Under the pieces are notes generated by a model that was not told where the DNA came from, searched no databases, and saw only the letters and a list, made by a program, of their open reading frames with translations. From contig NZ_MQMG01000029.1 of assembly GCF_001908025.1 (NCBI RefSeq), positions 1-44,664 on the forward strand: DNA of 44,664 nucleotides, written 5' to 3'. Positions 42,235-44,664 of the stretch are shown piece after piece; the stretch's first letter is position 1; each line of letters begins with the position of its first letter. The translations under genes were made by a program, and so were the position numbers. The stretch comes from Geobacillus proteiniphilus. GTDB lineage: Bacteria; Bacillota; Bacilli; Bacillales; Anoxybacillaceae.

Positions 42235-43401
42235 ATGCCGACGATCACACTAAGGCTGGAGCTGTACAACCCAACGAAAGTCAAACAAGACATGTATAAA
42301 CGGATGACAGAAGTGAATACCGCGTTTGCGAATTGGCTGTTGAATCATCCCGAGCTGAATCAAGCGACGAGCAAACTATTTAAAGAGTTTTCGTCGCAGC
42401 GGTTCCCTTCTGCCGTCGTGAATCAGACGATTCGAGAAGTGAAGTCTCAAAAGAAAAACCAGAAAACAAAGAAGTTCCGAACATTATGGTGTTGCTTTAA
42501 CAACCAAAACGTAAAGGTGGAAAAGAAAGGAGAGTTCTACACGGTTTCATTCCCCACACTGGAGAAGCGAATTGGCGTGCCTGTCGTCACGCGTTCCTAT
42601 CAAGAAGCATGGCTGAATCGGCTTATCAATGGAACCGCCAAACAAGGGGCGGCCAAGCTCTACAAAAAGAGAAAGAAATGGTACTTCGCTATTGCGATCA
42701 CAGTTGAAGTCCAACAACGGGAAGAAACCAAGGTAATGGGAATTGACCTAGGACTTCGCTATATTGCCGTTGCCAGCGTGGGAACGAAATCGTTGTTTTT
42801 CAAGGGCAGCCAATGCGCTTTCATTCGCCGACGATATGCGGCTTTGCGGCGAACGTTGGGCAAAGCCAAGAAGCTCCATATGATTCGCAAAATCGGCCGT
42901 AAAGAGTCCCGCTGGATGAAGGATCGAAACCACAAAATCAGCCGTCAAATTGTTCGTTTTGCCCTCGCCAACGGTGTTGGCGTGATTCGGATGGAAGAGT
43001 TGACGGGGATTCGAAAGCGGGAAACATCGGCCAAAGAAGCAGGACGAAGCCTTCATTCCTGGTCGTTTCATCAACTGCAAACGATGATTGCCTATAAAGC
43101 GGAAATGGCGGGCATTCGGGTGGAGTGGGTGAAGCCGACCTATACAAGCCAAACATGCCGATGCGGGCATCGAGAGAAAGCGAACCGAAACGGCATCCAC
43201 TTCCAATGCAAAAAATGCGGATATACGATTCATGCCGACTTGAATGGCGCGATCAACATCGCCAAAGCGATTTCGGGCTTCGCCGCCGAACCTAGCGCAC
43301 TGGTCACAGGTGCGCCGCCCATTGGGGTACATCTTAACCCGATGGGACGGGGTGATGACACACCCCTAAACTTGGGCGTTGTCCGAACCAGAAATGGATG
43401 A
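42235..43401 (+). CDS. tnpB: RNA-guided nuclease TnpB
   Basis: A 388-residue TnpB, the ancestor-type relative of Cas12 that cuts DNA with an omega-RNA from its own right end. The RuvC triad is intact: D171 in GIDLGLRYIAVAS, E254 in IRMEELTGI and D335 in HADLNGAINIAK. The zinc finger has CRCGH and CKKCGY, a CxC plus CxxC arrangement. ATG 42235 is 5-7 nt after AAGGAGGTGA; the upstream frame to 42157 belongs to the left end. No frameshift is seen, so it is probably functional. Confidence 0.93.
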   Translation: MPTITLRLELYNPTKVKQDMYKRMTEVNTAFANWLLNHPELNQATSKLFKEFSSQRFPSAVVNQTIREVKSQKKNQKTKKFRTLWCCFNNQNVKVEKKGEFYTVSFPTLEKRIGVPVVTRSYQEAWLNRLINGTAKQGAAKLYKKRKKWYFAIAITVEVQQREETKVMGIDLGLRYIAVASVGTKSLFFKGSQCAFIRRRYAALRRTLGKAKKLHMIRKIGRKESRWMKDRNHKISRQIVRFALANGVGVIRMEELTGIRKRETSAKEAGRSLHSWSFHQLQTMIAYKAEMAGIRVEWVKPTYTSQTCRCGHREKANRNGIHFQCKKCGYTIHADLNGAINIAKAISGFAAEPSALVTGAPPIGVHLNPMGRGDDTPLNLGVVRTRNG

Positions 43402-43472
43402 GGGCGCAAACGACCCAAGAATCCCACGCCCTTTAGGCGTGCGGAGTGTCAAATTTTTGTTAATGTCGACGC
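43300..43472 (+). ncRNA. Predicted omega-RNA with guide
   Basis: By analogy with other TnpB elements, the scaffold should cover the tnpB 3' end and right end, with the hairpin CCCACGCC/GGCGTG (43423-43442) and the GAGTGTCAA tip at 43444-43452. The guide would be the next ~20 nt of flanking DNA (43453-43472, beginning ATTTTTGTTAATG). The 5' end is a guess. Confidence 0.5.
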
Positions 43473-43542
43473 GAGGCCGTTCTATCGGCGTTCGTTTTGA
43501 CATAAGACATATATGGTGCGACATAGGCAAGGAGGGATGGAA

Positions 43543-43629
43543 ATGGGCGATGTGATGAGACGCCTCTTGGCGGTGGCTGGTGTGGCGGTATGCGTCGGAC
43601 TGTTGTTTCTTGTCGGCGCCAACGGATGA
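43543..43629 (+). CDS. 28-residue membrane peptide
   Basis: A short frame with a strong ribosome-binding site (AAGGAGGG at 43529-43536, 6 nt before the ATG). It encodes MGDVMRR followed by one uninterrupted hydrophobic helix (LLAVAGVAVCVGLLFLVGA) and ends NG, a positive-inside single-pass pattern. TTGACA (43497-43502) lies 40 bp upstream, although the -10 is unclear. No family recognised. The quality of the start makes it more likely real than chance. Confidence 0.55.
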   Translation: MGDVMRRLLAVAGVAVCVGLLFLVGANG

Positions 43630-43652
43630 TTGGATGAATATTCGCAAAACGG

Positions 43653-43682
43653 TTGTCCTTTCTTGCGGTAATGCGTTATAAT
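43653..43682 (+). promoter_or_regulatory. Sigma-A promoter of the PHP phosphatase gene
   Basis: TTGTCC (43653-43658) and TATAAT (43677-43682), spacer 18 bp, 30 bp before the ATG. Confidence 0.7.
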
Positions 43683-43712
43683 GAGAAAAACAGCAGGAGA
43701 GGAGAAACACCG

Positions 43713-44525
43713 ATGTTGACCGATTATCATAACCATTTGGAACGAGGGACGTTGACGCTTGATTATTTGCGCCAGTTCACGGATGCAGCGGTCAAAAAAG
43801 GCATCCAGCATTTCGGCATTTCCGAGCACGCGTACCATTTTTACCAAACGAAAAACATTTTGTCCAATCCGTGGGTCGACGCGCGCCGCTGCTACGATAT
43901 GGACGATTATGTCCGGCTGTTCCACGAAGCGTGGGATGCGGGCCTCGATGTGAAAATGTCGATCGAAATGGATTATACGCCGGGCAAACACGAGGAAATG
44001 GCCGCCTTTATCCGCTCATACGAGTTTGACTATGTCATCGGTTCGATCCATTGGGTCGACGATTTCGGCATCGACTTAGCCGAATATCGCCACGAGTGGG
44101 AACGGCGCGATTTGTACGATACATACCGCAAATATTTCGATCAAGTCGTGACGCTCGCCGAGTCGAATTTGTTTGACATTATCGGCCACCTCGATTTGGT
44201 GAAAATTTTTAAATACGTCCCGGAAGATGAGGAATTTTTGCTTGAACAATACGACCGGGCGACAACAGCGCTCGCCAATTCGAAAACGTGCGTCGAAATC
44301 AGCACCGCCGGGCTGCGCAAGCCGGTCGGCGAACTGTATCCGGATCCGCGCCTGCTCCAAATGTGCTATGACAAAGGCATTCCGATTGTGTTGTCGTCCG
44401 ACGCGCACGTGCCTGAGCACGTCGGCGCCGACTTTGACAAGGCGGTCGAACTCGCCCGCAGCGTCGGCTACACCGAACTGATGACGTTCTCGAAAGGCGA
44501 GCGTAAGGCGGTGCCGCTCGGCTGA
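43713..44525 (+). CDS. PHP-domain phosphoesterase, histidinol-phosphatase-like
   Basis: A 270-residue PHP-domain metalloenzyme. Metal ligands are visible in YHNHLERG (near residue 5-7), ISEHAYHF, IEMDYTPG, IGSIHWVDD, DIIGHLDLVKIF and SSDAHVPEHVG. This ligand set is that of HisJ/HisK-type histidinol phosphatases, but no histidine genes are nearby, so the substrate is open. ATG 43713 follows AGGAGAGGAG; the frame extends to 43653 through the promoter and is not used. Confidence 0.88.
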   Translation: MLTDYHNHLERGTLTLDYLRQFTDAAVKKGIQHFGISEHAYHFYQTKNILSNPWVDARRCYDMDDYVRLFHEAWDAGLDVKMSIEMDYTPGKHEEMAAFIRSYEFDYVIGSIHWVDDFGIDLAEYRHEWERRDLYDTYRKYFDQVVTLAESNLFDIIGHLDLVKIFKYVPEDEEFLLEQYDRATTALANSKTCVEISTAGLRKPVGELYPDPRLLQMCYDKGIPIVLSSDAHVPEHVGADFDKAVELARSVGYTELMTFSKGERKAVPLG

Positions 44526-44545
44526 ACGGAACTGACAAAACACGA

Positions 44546-44581
44546 GGGTGTCCCAAAAGGATCAGGACACCCTTTCTTATT
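44546..44581 (+). terminator. Terminator after the PHP phosphatase gene
   Basis: GGGTGTCC (44546-44553) pairs with GGACACCC (44565-44572), followed by TTTCTTATT. Confidence 0.7.
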
Positions 44582-44664
44582 ACCGTATGTAGGCATAAAA
44601 CAATCATTAAGAAACGATGTGTTGTGTTTTGTTTAAGGAAAAACAACCTTTTGGGTCAGCCCCC
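44546..44664. repeat. Inverted repeat pair, possible IS end or MITE
   Basis: GGGTGTCCCAAAAGG (44546-44560) and, inverted, GGGGCTGACCCAAAAGG (44664-44648) share the CCCAAAAGG core and a G-rich tip. The 87 bp between are AT-rich. Such tips are common at ends of Geobacillus DDE-type insertion sequences. The window stops here, so an IS could begin at 44664. Confidence 0.45.

Larger units (their letters stand above)
42110..43452 (+). mobile_element. IS200/IS605-group element carrying only tnpB (IS1341-like)
   Basis: The element has a left-end hairpin, a complete tnpB and a right-end hairpin, with no tnpA. The right tip is placed after GAGTGTCAA (43452) by analogy with related Geobacillus elements; the left tip is uncertain (about 42100-42130). 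No terminal inverted repeats or target duplication are expected for this group. It lies between rsiX and a small membrane peptide gene. Confidence 0.75.

Overview
This window looks like chromosome from a thermophilic Geobacillus or close relative. The basis is the GC-rich codon use, strong AGGAGG ribosome-binding sites, a gene order that follows the Bacillus subtilis lysA-rib-scp-dacB-res-sigX block, and the presence of spore genes (dacB, spmA, spmB). The species call rests on pattern recognition, not on a search.

Layout. Bases 1-9118 are core chromosome: the end of lysA, a secreted DUF1002 protein (ypuA) on the minus strand, ppiB, a possible 42-residue membrane protein, an FMN riboswitch with the riboflavin operon ribD-ribE-ribBA-ribH, ribT with its own promoter, a DUF309 protein (ypuF, minus strand), and scpA-scpB with a small unrecognised gene. 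Bases 9119-11473 are less tidy: the 3' remnant of a DUF2935 gene, sodF with a duplicated N-terminal module, and an AT-rich spacer that carries ArgR/AhrC-like boxes but no arginine gene. Bases 11474-20740 return to the core order: dacB-spmA-spmB, rluB, and resABC-resDE (cytochrome c maturation and the respiration two-component system).

In B. subtilis resE is followed directly by sigX-rsiX. Here about 19.7 kb lies between them (20741-40451). This accessory block holds: (i) nagA-nagB-nagR with a NagR operator, ending in a deletion scar that joins the first 42 codons of a GlcNAc PTS gene to the second half of a DUF7916-type gene; (ii) a three-gene operon of a LytS/YesM-type kinase without a sensor domain, an AraC-type response regulator and a diverged solute-symporter-like membrane protein, preceded by a 24-bp tandem repeat and followed by an acetamidase/formamidase and an APC permease; (iii) a PH-domain protein behind a textbook sigma-W promoter; (iv) a cobalamin-riboswitch operon for corrinoid import and salvage.

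The cobalamin operon encodes BtuF and BtuC, a BtuD-CbiZ fusion, CbiB, a CobD-type aminotransferase, two CobU-like proteins, CobS, a CobC-type phosphatase, a PduO-type adenosyltransferase, and CblT plus CblS for alpha-ribazole uptake and phosphorylation. Together these can import corrinoids, strip a foreign lower ligand, re-attach the aminopropanol arm, and complete adenosylcobalamin with scavenged alpha-ribazole. No de novo corrin-ring gene and no CobT is visible in the window.

Bases 40452-44664 hold sigX-rsiX, an IS200/IS605-type TnpB element with an apparent omega-RNA right end, a 28-residue membrane peptide gene, a PHP-family phosphatase, and a terminal inverted repeat that may be the start of a mobile element. 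The most interesting candidates are the kinase/regulator/symporter-like operon with its repeat, the nagP deletion scar, the orphan ARG boxes, the two unequal CobU proteins and the repeat-bearing SodF.
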